From positions 24,431 through 88,430 of the forward strand of contig JAFQDE010000013.1 in the NCBI GenBank assembly GCA_017416155.1: 64,000 nucleotides of DNA, in the 5' to 3' direction. Origin of the DNA: Tyzzerella sp. Lineage in GTDB: Bacteria; Bacillota; Clostridia; Lachnospirales; Lachnospiraceae. Shown in pieces: positions 19,645 through 27,909 of the stretch (positions are counted from its first letter, which is position 1; each line of letters starts with the position of its first letter). The position numbers and the translations under genes are program-made. The notes below the pieces were generated by a model. That model searched no databases. It saw nothing but the letters and a program-made list of their open reading frames with translations, and was not told where the DNA came from.

Positions 19645-20793
19645 TTACTCTCCTCTTTCTTTCAACAATTTCCCCAGTGTCGGCGCGACATGGAAAAATT
19701 TTTCTAATGCCAAAATACTCTCCTGATTATTTTTCTTCTTCCCGGTCTTTACCGCACGAATCAAAATATTCTTCGGTGTATGTTCCATATCAATAAATTC
19801 TAAAATCTGCGTGTCATATCCCTCGCTTTCCAGATACTCTGCACGCATTGCATCCGTAAGCAGCGCTGCCATTCTCTCTTTAATAAGACCATACTTGAAT
19901 ACCGGTGCAAGCAGCTCATTTTTCATCTGTCCGTTCAACTCATGTTGACAGCATGGCACAGAAAGAATAACTTTGGCATTCCAGCTAACAGCCTTATCCA
20001 AAGCAAAATCGGTCGCCGTGTCACAGGCATGAAGTGTCACAACCATATCAACCTCATCCACACCGGTATAATCCGCAATGTTTCCTTCTAAGAATCTTAA
20101 TTTCTCATATCCATACTTCTCACTGAGTTCATTGCAATGACGAATCACGTCTGTTTTTAAATCCAGACCAATAATTCGCACATCGTACTGCTTCAGCTCA
20201 TGTAGGTAATAATACATCGCAAATGTAAGATATGATTTCCCGCAGCCGAAGTCTAATATCGTCACTTCTCGATTCTTATCCAATTGAGGCAAAATATCCT
20301 CGATAAATTCTAGGAATCGATTAATTTGACGGAACTTATCAAACTTGGTTCTCACAATCTTTCCCTCTGCAGTCATGACTCCAAGGTCTTGTAAGAATGG
20401 TACCACTGTACCCTCTTGTAAAATATATTGCTTGCTACGATTGTGCGACAAATCCACCTGCTTTACACAGCCTGCCTGCTGTTTCTTCTGAATGGTAACT
20501 TTCCCCTTCTTACTCACCAATACAGTATATCGATATTGCTTTGTTTCCATCTGCATCTGCTTGAACTGCTTCACATAGTCCACAAGCACATCTACTGCCG
20601 GCTCTGCTTCATAATTATTATGAAACACCTGGTTGTTCTTATGCTCTTCACATTGGAATAAAAGCACATCCTTCTTAAGTATCGGACGCACTTTTACCTT
20701 TTGGATACCACCTTTATCTTTCGGATTGCTGAGAGTGGCTCCAAGGAAATCTATATTTAAACTTTGTTCTAATAATTCTCGAATCTCTTTCAT
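19645..20793 (-). CDS. Class I SAM-dependent methyltransferase
   Basis: 382 aa. The N-terminal 150 residues form an accessory domain (LLEQSLNIDFLGATLSNPKD). The methyltransferase domain follows, with SAM motif I in VTILDFGCGKSYLTFAMYYY near residue 175 and motif II IIGLDLKTDVI. VVTLHACDTATDFALDKAV and SVPCCQHEL mark the methyltransferase-32-type proteins found in Firmicutes. The substrate is probably an RNA or small molecule but is not known. First gene of a two-gene unit with the 831-aa protein. Confidence 0.8.
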   Translation of the reverse strand: MKEIRELLEQSLNIDFLGATLSNPKDKGGIQKVKVRPILKKDVLLFQCEEHKNNQVFHNNYEAEPAVDVLVDYVKQFKQMQMETKQYRYTVLVSKKGKVTIQKKQQAGCVKQVDLSHNRSKQYILQEGTVVPFLQDLGVMTAEGKIVRTKFDKFRQINRFLEFIEDILPQLDKNREVTILDFGCGKSYLTFAMYYYLHELKQYDVRIIGLDLKTDVIRHCNELSEKYGYEKLRFLEGNIADYTGVDEVDMVVTLHACDTATDFALDKAVSWNAKVILSVPCCQHELNGQMKNELLAPVFKYGLIKERMAALLTDAMRAEYLESEGYDTQILEFIDMEHTPKNILIRAVKTGKKKNNQESILALEKFFHVAPTLGKLLKERGE

Positions 20794-20935
20794 TGGATAC
20801 CTCTATTAAATAATATCATTTTATATTTTACTCTATTTTAATGGAATTGGAAAGATGATTGTGATGAAATTTGACGGAAGGCATGAAATGTGATAAGGTG
20901 TAATTACATAACTTTCCATCATTAGAGGAGACAAC

Positions 20936-23239
20936 ATGCATACAAAACGACAATATATCAGTAAAAAAATATTACATATTCTTCTCGTAGGCACAGCAAT
21001 CAGTCTCGTATTAGCCTTCGTAATGAGTTACATATACAAGATAGAAGAAGACGCAGCATATGAAACATTACATTTGGAGACAAGACATATAAAAGAAGAT
21101 ATCAATCTCCAAATTATATCAGACCGAGAAAATCTGACAACCATAGCAAAAATGATTGCCAAATTATATCAGAACAACGAATCTTATAATCTTATGTTCG
21201 AAGCGTTTGAATCCATTGGTTTGATTCAGGAGATTGAAATTCTCCTTCCTGATAATACACTTCTTACAAAGACCGGTTCCATTGATGTCCGTGACGATAT
21301 ATCATTTGCAGACGAAGCAAAAAAAGATACACATGTTACAGGTAAAGTTTCTTATTTACAAAATGAGAAGGAAGACGTTGTTCGTAGTGTCGTACCTGTG
21401 CTTGTAGATGACCAGACAATTGCTATTTTATATGGTGTCATGGATTTGGATGCTCTGGAAAACAGATACATTGACAACATTGAAAAATTAGGTGCGCAGC
21501 TCTTTGTTTTTGAACAAGATAGCGGAGAATTAATTATCGATACTGTAAACGATGACCTTGGAAATATTTCTTTTCTAAAGGACAGAGAATATTTGAAAAA
21601 TTTTTCGTACGAAAAGATGATAACCGATATCGCGGCAGACGAACCGGGTTATTCTGCATTTGTCTCTACAGTCTTTGCGGATGATTTTTATATACACTAT
21701 GCTCCAATGGCTGTTGGTGAATGGGAAATCATTCTTGGACTCCCCGGGGCAGTTGTATTTTCAAATGCGAACTATATCACAAATATACTTCTGAATGTAT
21801 GTGCTACGATTATCCTGATTATGGTTGCTTACATTTTTCTTGTGTTATACGATGAACGCCAAATGACAAGCATGAATAATTGTGTTGCAAGAATAAGAAA
21901 GCTTCTATTAGAGGTCAATTATCGTGAAGACAGTATTCTAACCGCATTGGGACATATAGCAAAGCATGTGAGATCAACTTCTGTCTTTCTAAGAGATACA
22001 GACGGTGAATCATATGATTATATGACGACGGGAACAGAGGATTTTCTAAAAGATAAAAACGAAAAGAATTATTTCTCTTCCGAATTATTTGACTATGCAA
22101 AGAAACTTCATCCGAATCACAGTGTAACCATTCGTGCTACGGAAATAAAAAGTAAAAAGAAGAACGAAGATCTTTCACCTCTGTTCTGTGAATTTTTAGT
22201 GGAACATGACATTGAAAAGATAACCCTTGTTTCAATTGTTGATAAATACGAGCATTTTACGTTGCTGGGTGTCATCAACTCGAAAAAGAAACAGCTTGTC
22301 ACACGATTGCTGGCAGAGCTTGCCGTATGTTTCTCAATTGCACTCTACAACAGAAGCTATCTTCTCAAGATGGAATGTGCAGTTGGAACTGATTCTCTCA
22401 CAGGTGTCATGAATCGAGTTGCCTATAATAGAAATGTCAAACAAATAAGGAAACGAAAACCGGAGCAACTTGCATGTATTTATATTGATGTAAATGAATT
22501 ACATGTTTTCAACAACCGTTTTGGACATGCCGCGGGTGACAGCATGCTAATCTATGTTGCAGATACAATCAAAGCTTTGTTTGAAGAACATTCCGTATAT
22601 CGAATGGGCGGAGATGAATTCTTGGTTGTCGTAGAAGGTTTGACTTCTGAGGATATCCAGAAAAGACTTGATCTCTTGGATGAGAAGTTAAATGAAAAGA
22701 AATACTATATTTCAGTTGGCTTCTCCATTAATGACGGACCTTTAGATTGGGAAAACTTGCTGAAAGATGCAGAAAAGGAAATGTACAAATCCAAGGCTCT
22801 TTACTATCTGAATAAGCAGAAAGCAAATGTTTTGGAATTATCAACAGACAGCACAAGACACATTGTGACAGGCATGAAGGAATTGGATACTCTTCTTACT
22901 ATAATGGGTCAGAAGTATCTGGGTGTATACAGTGTTTCACTTAGAACCGACCAATCGAAACGTATTCTTATGTCTGGATATTTGAATCATGAAGAAACTG
23001 AAGAAAACTTCAGTCAGATATTTAAAGAATATGTAAATGAACAAATTCATGCGGATTACCACAGAGAAATATTAAATCTTTTAAATTATGATATTCTTGC
23101 AGAACGAGTTTTAGATGGTGAAATCATCAAAAAAGTATATCAGAAAAACGATGGTAATATGGTTGTATTAAACATATATGTTGTAGAAAACACCAGCCAT
23201 GACGTCGTAGAAACTTTATGGGTATTTGAAAATAATTAA
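20936..23239 (+). CDS. Membrane diguanylate cyclase with extracellular sensor
   Basis: 767 aa. Two membrane helices (about 13-34 and 280-305) enclose an extracellular dCACHE-like sensor (about 40-275). A GAF-like region follows (about 320-480), then a GGDEF domain (about 485-640) with intact RMGGDEF at residues 555-561 and DVNELHVFNNRFGHAAGD upstream. It should make cyclic-di-GMP from two GTP. No RxxD inhibitory site is seen five residues before GGDEF. About 125 C-terminal residues (MKELDTLLTIMGQKYLGVYS...) form an unrecognised extra domain. It converges on the EAL gene through a shared terminator and is the only plus-strand gene in this part. Confidence 0.9.
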   Translation: MHTKRQYISKKILHILLVGTAISLVLAFVMSYIYKIEEDAAYETLHLETRHIKEDINLQIISDRENLTTIAKMIAKLYQNNESYNLMFEAFESIGLIQEIEILLPDNTLLTKTGSIDVRDDISFADEAKKDTHVTGKVSYLQNEKEDVVRSVVPVLVDDQTIAILYGVMDLDALENRYIDNIEKLGAQLFVFEQDSGELIIDTVNDDLGNISFLKDREYLKNFSYEKMITDIAADEPGYSAFVSTVFADDFYIHYAPMAVGEWEIILGLPGAVVFSNANYITNILLNVCATIILIMVAYIFLVLYDERQMTSMNNCVARIRKLLLEVNYREDSILTALGHIAKHVRSTSVFLRDTDGESYDYMTTGTEDFLKDKNEKNYFSSELFDYAKKLHPNHSVTIRATEIKSKKKNEDLSPLFCEFLVEHDIEKITLVSIVDKYEHFTLLGVINSKKKQLVTRLLAELAVCFSIALYNRSYLLKMECAVGTDSLTGVMNRVAYNRNVKQIRKRKPEQLACIYIDVNELHVFNNRFGHAAGDSMLIYVADTIKALFEEHSVYRMGGDEFLVVVEGLTSEDIQKRLDLLDEKLNEKKYYISVGFSINDGPLDWENLLKDAEKEMYKSKALYYLNKQKANVLELSTDSTRHIVTGMKELDTLLTIMGQKYLGVYSVSLRTDQSKRILMSGYLNHEETEENFSQIFKEYVNEQIHADYHREILNLLNYDILAERVLDGEIIKKVYQKNDGNMVVLNIYVVENTSHDVVETLWVFENN

Positions 23240-23242
23240 CGC

Positions 23243-23283
23243 AAAGAACCACATGACTGCAATATCATGTGGTTCTCTTTTTC
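23243..23283. terminator. Bidirectional terminator between GGDEF and EAL genes
   Basis: AGAACCACATGA pairs with TCATGTGGTTCT, flanked by AAA on the left and CTTTTT on the right, so it can work in both directions. The EAL stop codon lies inside the right arm. Confidence 0.85.
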
Positions 23284-25139
23284 ATATAGTTATCGTAATA
23301 ATCCATAGCATTTTCTTTCGGCAATACTCTTGAATAATAAAAGCCTTGTATATAGTCACATCCATTATCTATCACACGCTGGTTTTCATCTGCTGTTTCA
23401 ACACCTTCGCATAACACCTGAATTCCCAGCTCATGCGCTAGGGTTACCAATCCACGGAGGAGCAGATTTGCTCTGTATGAAGATGATTTTGCAACAATGT
23501 GACGGTCAATTTTTATAACGTCAATCGGATAATCACACAAATCACTCAGCGAAGAATAACCCGAGCCCATATCATCCAATGCGATTCTAAAACCTTTTTT
23601 CTTACAAGCAAGGATATTCTGATAAGCAAGTGCCATATTATCAGCAAGAGAATCCTCAGTAAGTTCTATAATCAGTCTCTTGTGGTCGAAAGTATATTTA
23701 TCAACAACAGCATGAAAACGGCTCAAGAAATCCGGCATAGAGACTGTGATTCTGGTGAAGTTACATGAAATTGACAAATGCTGATATTCACTTCGGTTCC
23801 ATTCAGCCAATTGTTTACATGCCTTTTCAAGTATACAAAAGTCTAAGCGGTCAATCAGATTGAGGTTCATCATATCAGCAATATAGTGCCCCGGTGCCAG
23901 CAATCCTTCTTCCTTATTGTTCCATCTGGACAAGGCCTCTGCGCCTATAATCGCTCCCTCTTGATTTACAATGAACTGTAAAAACATCTCAAACTCATCA
24001 TTGTCTACTGCATCAATAAGTCTTTTCCTGAGTCTTGCCTGGAATGCCGTGTGGTCCAATATGTCCTTATTTGTAATACAATATAACTGTCTTTTTTCAG
24101 CAGCATAGTTATAGCCTTGCCGTGCATTGTAAATAATCGATTCCAACGACTGTTTTGCTTTTCCAAGATGATAAAGCCCTGCGCGGAAGAAGAAATTCTT
24201 ACTATTATTATTCAACTTACGAAGCAGTTCTTCGATACGCTCTGTAGCACGTTGTTCATCCACGCCTTGGAAAAATAGTACAAAAACACCACTGTCTATA
24301 CGGGCAACAAAGTCATTATCTCCGATGTCAGTAGACAGGATATTTGCAGCATACTGTTGCGTCTCATCCAGTTCGCTAGTTCCTAAGTACTTTTCAAAAT
24401 TCTCAGAATTGAGAGCAATATAAGTTGCATAATACAAATAGTACATAGACTCCGGCAAATAATGTTCGTACGCATACTTTAAGTATTCAACATTTCCTAT
24501 TCCTGTCAGTGAATCCGTTTTCTTGGTTTCTTCTATCGCTTTTCGTCTTCGGCGTCCAACAACTGAAAGCGATAGAGCAATCACACCTAAGACAAGCACG
24601 TTACCCAACAAATACCAAATCCAAGGACTAATCTTCTCCGGTGCAGAAGACACCGCAAGTGTGGAAGACAACCACTCGTCCGTAGTTTTTTTCTTCAATT
24701 TATCAAGAATAACTGATTTGGTTTCCTCTGGCATAATCTCTGTAAAACCAATATTAACACTGATCTTCTCTCCATCCTTTTCATAGGTGAAAACCGTATG
24801 AGATTCTGCCAAATCAGACATTTCCTCTGTAAAAGCAGATACTAGTTCTACTTGTTTATTGGCTACAAGCCTTTTTTGTTGATTCTTCTCTCCGGCACAT
24901 ATATATGTCAGCTCTATGCCTGTTTGCTCTGAGAGCTGTTCATAGAAAGCCGGAAGGATTCCTTCATAGGTTTTGGATTTTTCATCATAATACTCAAACG
25001 GATAAAAATCCGGATTACCTGCAATATAGATGTTATCTCCTGCAGTGGAATTTGTTGTCGTATTCAGTGCAGCTAATGTTGTCAATGTTGTCAAACCAAA
25101 CAGTAATGAAAAAATGAGTGTAGCAATATATTTTTTCAT
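23265..25139 (-). CDS. c-di-GMP phosphodiesterase: SBP-like sensor, degenerate GGDEF, EAL
   Basis: 624 aa. Signal peptide (about 1-26), then a periplasmic-binding-protein-like sensor (about 35-165; GNPDFYPFEYYDEKSKTYEG), one membrane helix (about 178-198), a degenerate GGDEF domain (SGVFVLFF in place of GGDEF) and an EAL domain (about 375-615). The EAL domain keeps AEALSRW, the metal-binding N in SISCNFTRI, DDMGSGYSSL and EGVET. It should hydrolyse c-di-GMP to pGpG. Last gene of the riboswitch-controlled operon, so the switch would control its own ligand's breakdown. Confidence 0.9.
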   Translation of the reverse strand: MKKYIATLIFSLLFGLTTLTTLAALNTTTNSTAGDNIYIAGNPDFYPFEYYDEKSKTYEGILPAFYEQLSEQTGIELTYICAGEKNQQKRLVANKQVELVSAFTEEMSDLAESHTVFTYEKDGEKISVNIGFTEIMPEETKSVILDKLKKKTTDEWLSSTLAVSSAPEKISPWIWYLLGNVLVLGVIALSLSVVGRRRRKAIEETKKTDSLTGIGNVEYLKYAYEHYLPESMYYLYYATYIALNSENFEKYLGTSELDETQQYAANILSTDIGDNDFVARIDSGVFVLFFQGVDEQRATERIEELLRKLNNNSKNFFFRAGLYHLGKAKQSLESIIYNARQGYNYAAEKRQLYCITNKDILDHTAFQARLRKRLIDAVDNDEFEMFLQFIVNQEGAIIGAEALSRWNNKEEGLLAPGHYIADMMNLNLIDRLDFCILEKACKQLAEWNRSEYQHLSISCNFTRITVSMPDFLSRFHAVVDKYTFDHKRLIIELTEDSLADNMALAYQNILACKKKGFRIALDDMGSGYSSLSDLCDYPIDVIKIDRHIVAKSSSYRANLLLRGLVTLAHELGIQVLCEGVETADENQRVIDNGCDYIQGFYYSRVLPKENAMDYYDNYMKKRTT

Positions 25140-25154
25140 AAAAATTTTCCTTTC

Positions 25155-25391
25155 TTATTGGTTTGTGAATGGCGAAATAATGTTTTGAATCTGCATAACC
25201 GCATCCTGAAAGTTGTTTAATTCCTCTTGTAACGCATTCTTTTGAGCCATAAGTTCCTCGCGCTCTTTTTGGTGAGCAGATATCAATTGCTCCAACTTAT
25301 CATTAAACTCCTGATTCGTTTTGGCAATGTAGTTACACACATCCGTTTTAGAATAACCAAAAAGCGCCGTTTTAAACAGTTTGTTTTTCAT
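25155..25391 (-). CDS. Short DivIVA-like coiled-coil peptide
   Basis: 78 aa. The N-terminus FKTALFGYSKTDVCNYIAKTN matches the lipid-binding N-terminal segment of DivIVA/GpsB proteins, and the rest is a coiled coil (about 28-65, KLEQLISAHQKEREELMAQK). Full DivIVA proteins are about twice as long, so this is a minimal form. It lies 15-16 bp from both neighbours in the polysaccharide operon and may position the synthase at the membrane, which is inference. Confidence 0.65.
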   Translation of the reverse strand: MKNKLFKTALFGYSKTDVCNYIAKTNQEFNDKLEQLISAHQKEREELMAQKNALQEELNNFQDAVMQIQNIISPFTNQ

Positions 25392-25406
25392 AGGTTCCTC
25401 CTGAAA

Positions 25407-26822
25407 TTACTTTATATTTATTTTTTTTCTTTCGATTCTTCCCCAATTGAGTTTCTTTTTCTTATAACCGATAAAAGCAGTACTTCTAACAAATGCCAAT
25501 ATAAATCTAAGTACTGTTATCTCAAAAAAACATAAAAACAATGCTTTCAAAACATCGATAAAAGATATCTTCAAGTCAACCGTCTGTGTGCGGGCAAAGA
25601 ATGCCGTCATAGTTAATGTGCAGCCAAACACTGCATAGATTAAAAAGAAAAGTAACATAAACGGTATATTGATTAAATCTACAGTAAAGGCAGCTACCAT
25701 AGTTGCGACACCTAAGATTTCAATAAACGGTGACAGTAACTCGTAGAGCAAAAAGTAAAAATACGAAATAAAACTAATTGCACCAAATTTCGGACTGGCA
25801 AGCATGACCCGGTGCTTCCACATACTTTGAAACAAGCCTAAATGCCATCGTTTTCTTTGTTTGCACAAGTCCTTAAGACGTTCCGGTGCCTGCGACCAGC
25901 ATATCGCGTCTGTTGCATACTTAATAGAATACGGAAGATTATTTAAAACGCAGTATTCATGAAGTTTTAGCACGAGTTCCATATCCTCTCCCATCGTGGA
26001 GTGATCATATCCGCCAGCTGCGATAACCGTCTCTTTTCTAAACAATCCAAATGCACCCGAAATAATCAAAGAACCATTAAACTTATCAAACAATATTCGA
26101 GATGCTAAGAAGGAACGGTCATATTCCAACACCTGCATGCATGCCAGTATGTTTTCAGGCAATTGATAGTTGACCACACGTCCTCTTTCCAATTCAACAC
26201 TGTTGGAAGGTCTTACTACTCCCCCCACTGCTACTACGTTTTGATCCTCAATGAGCGGACGCACAATTCTGCTTAACGAGTCGTACTGCAGTACGGAGTC
26301 TGCGTCCATACATATGAAATACGGATATTTACAAGCATTAATTCCCATGTTGAGAGCATCCGCTTTTCCTCCATTCTTTTTTCTTACAAGAGTCAGTGGC
26401 ACCTTGTACATAGATGACTCGTAGATAAATTCCTCCGGCTGACATTTTATTTTTCGATGAACCGGCCTTCGTATAGGCTCCATCTGAAACGCCTCGATTA
26501 ATTTGCGAGAGGTTGCGTCTTTGGAACCATCATCTACAACAACGATTTCGTATAGAGTATAATCTAAGGCCAGAAGAGACTGAACTGTTTCCACTACAGT
26601 GACCTCCTCATTATAGGCCGGAACTATAATACTAATTGGTATGTAATAATCTCTAAGCAGAGAATTTTTAAAACGCTCCTGTCTCTTCTTTCTGTACAGT
26701 TCAGAAGAACCAATCACAACCGATAGGAACAAAAATGACGAATACCCAATTAAATAGATTACGAAGAAAACATTGATACAGTCCAAGATCTGTTGAATAA
26801 TTAAAAATGTTGAATTACTCAT
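25407..26822 (-). CDS. Processive family 2 glycosyltransferase (polysaccharide synthase)
   Basis: 471 aa. An N-terminal membrane helix (about 15-38) is followed by a GT-A domain with IIVPAYNEEVTVVETVQSLL, VVVDDGSKD, GGKADALNMG, MDADS, and TMGEDMEL; the QRKRW motif (Q-x-x-R-W type) near residue 322 marks processive synthases. Three to four C-terminal helices form the membrane channel region. It resembles PgaC/hyaluronan/cellulose-type synthases but has no PilZ domain, so c-di-GMP control would be transcriptional. It overlaps the HEAT gene by 8 bp, which implies a tight pair. The sugar donor cannot be read from sequence. Confidence 0.88.
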   Translation of the reverse strand: MSNSTFLIIQQILDCINVFFVIYLIGYSSFLFLSVVIGSSELYRKKRQERFKNSLLRDYYIPISIIVPAYNEEVTVVETVQSLLALDYTLYEIVVVDDGSKDATSRKLIEAFQMEPIRRPVHRKIKCQPEEFIYESSMYKVPLTLVRKKNGGKADALNMGINACKYPYFICMDADSVLQYDSLSRIVRPLIEDQNVVAVGGVVRPSNSVELERGRVVNYQLPENILACMQVLEYDRSFLASRILFDKFNGSLIISGAFGLFRKETVIAAGGYDHSTMGEDMELVLKLHEYCVLNNLPYSIKYATDAICWSQAPERLKDLCKQRKRWHLGLFQSMWKHRVMLASPKFGAISFISYFYFLLYELLSPFIEILGVATMVAAFTVDLINIPFMLLFFLIYAVFGCTLTMTAFFARTQTVDLKISFIDVLKALFLCFFEITVLRFILAFVRSTAFIGYKKKKLNWGRIERKKINIK

Positions 26823-27906
26823 AACGATTCCTTCTTTCTGCTAATCTCTTTTGGTCAAACCGATATCGAAGCATTTCCCCGGCATAACGATCCTTTCCTT
26901 CAAACACATCAATCAGCTCTTCATATCGAAGTCCCAACTTGTTAAGACTCTCTGCGGCATTATAACGAACATACCAATTTGGATTACACAGAAGCACTTT
27001 AAGTACACTAATTGTTTTTTCGTTTGGATAAGAAGCAAGCGCTGACGCAGTGATTGCGGTATATTCCCAAAATGGTTGCTCTTGTTCTGCAAAATCATAC
27101 AAAAAAGAAAGCGCCGGTTCGTAAGGATACCTTGCAAAATATCGAATACAGTTGTATCTAATTTCATCCTCTTCCTTTTTATCAATCATGATACGAAGGA
27201 TTTTTTCACAATAATCTCCGGACGAAAACCGAAAATAATTGAGAAGAGTTACACGCATTGTGGTATGAAAAGAAAAGAAGTTTTCCCAAATCTTTTCATC
27301 CAGTTCCAGACGATTGCCCTTAAATAATAGCAATCCGTCATATATCATTTTGGAATAATGATAAAATTCACTCTTATCCAATATCTTTAAAGCTTCCAAA
27401 ACACTATTGGCATTTCCTATGGAATAGAGCGCCTGAAGAGCATTTTCCCGACAGTACAAGTTTTCGTCCTTTACCAATTCCAGCATCGCATCCGTAACAA
27501 GTGTAATATTCAGCCCTCGCAAAATATCATATTTATTGATGATATAAGGGAAATATGCTGCCTTAATCTTCTCTTTCTTTAGGTATTCCAAAGTTAGATA
27601 CACAAATACAGAAGACAGCTGGCGGATATAAGTCTTAACTCTATCCGGATCCTTTTCATAAGCACGCTCTAAAGCCTCATCAAAAGCCATCAAATAATTC
27701 ACTTTCGTCAACTTTTTAGAAAGGTCTTTCAAGTGCTTTTCATCCGGTTGCTCTAGTTGAATTTGCTTTAAAATATCCTCAACAAAACGATTGTTGCAAC
27801 GAAGAAGCACCTTGTCTCGTCTATGAAAATAGTAAATGCACACTATATTAAAAATAATCATAGAAACACAAATCGCAAGATATGTGTATATGAGTGTTTC
27901 AACCAT
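26815..27906 (-). CDS. Membrane-anchored HEAT-repeat protein
   Basis: 363 aa. One N-terminal membrane helix (about residues 5-27), then helical repeats. Several HEAT-like units are visible: LYCRENALQALYSIGNANSV, EDEIRYNCIRYFARYPYEPA, NEKTISVLKVLLCNPNWYVR, then NAAESLNKLG. Such repeats usually hold protein complexes together. Its overlap with the GT2 gene suggests that it is a scaffold or co-polymerase for the synthase, which is inference. Confidence 0.78.
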   Translation of the reverse strand: MVETLIYTYLAICVSMIIFNIVCIYYFHRRDKVLLRCNNRFVEDILKQIQLEQPDEKHLKDLSKKLTKVNYLMAFDEALERAYEKDPDRVKTYIRQLSSVFVYLTLEYLKKEKIKAAYFPYIINKYDILRGLNITLVTDAMLELVKDENLYCRENALQALYSIGNANSVLEALKILDKSEFYHYSKMIYDGLLLFKGNRLELDEKIWENFFSFHTTMRVTLLNYFRFSSGDYCEKILRIMIDKKEEDEIRYNCIRYFARYPYEPALSFLYDFAEQEQPFWEYTAITASALASYPNEKTISVLKVLLCNPNWYVRYNAAESLNKLGLRYEELIDVFEGKDRYAGEMLRYRFDQKRLAERRNRYE

Positions 27907-27909
27907 TTT

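Noticed and set aside
23265-25139. Second active diguanylate cyclase
   Set aside because: The GGDEF motif in this protein is replaced by a SGVFV-type stretch; only the EAL domain looks active.
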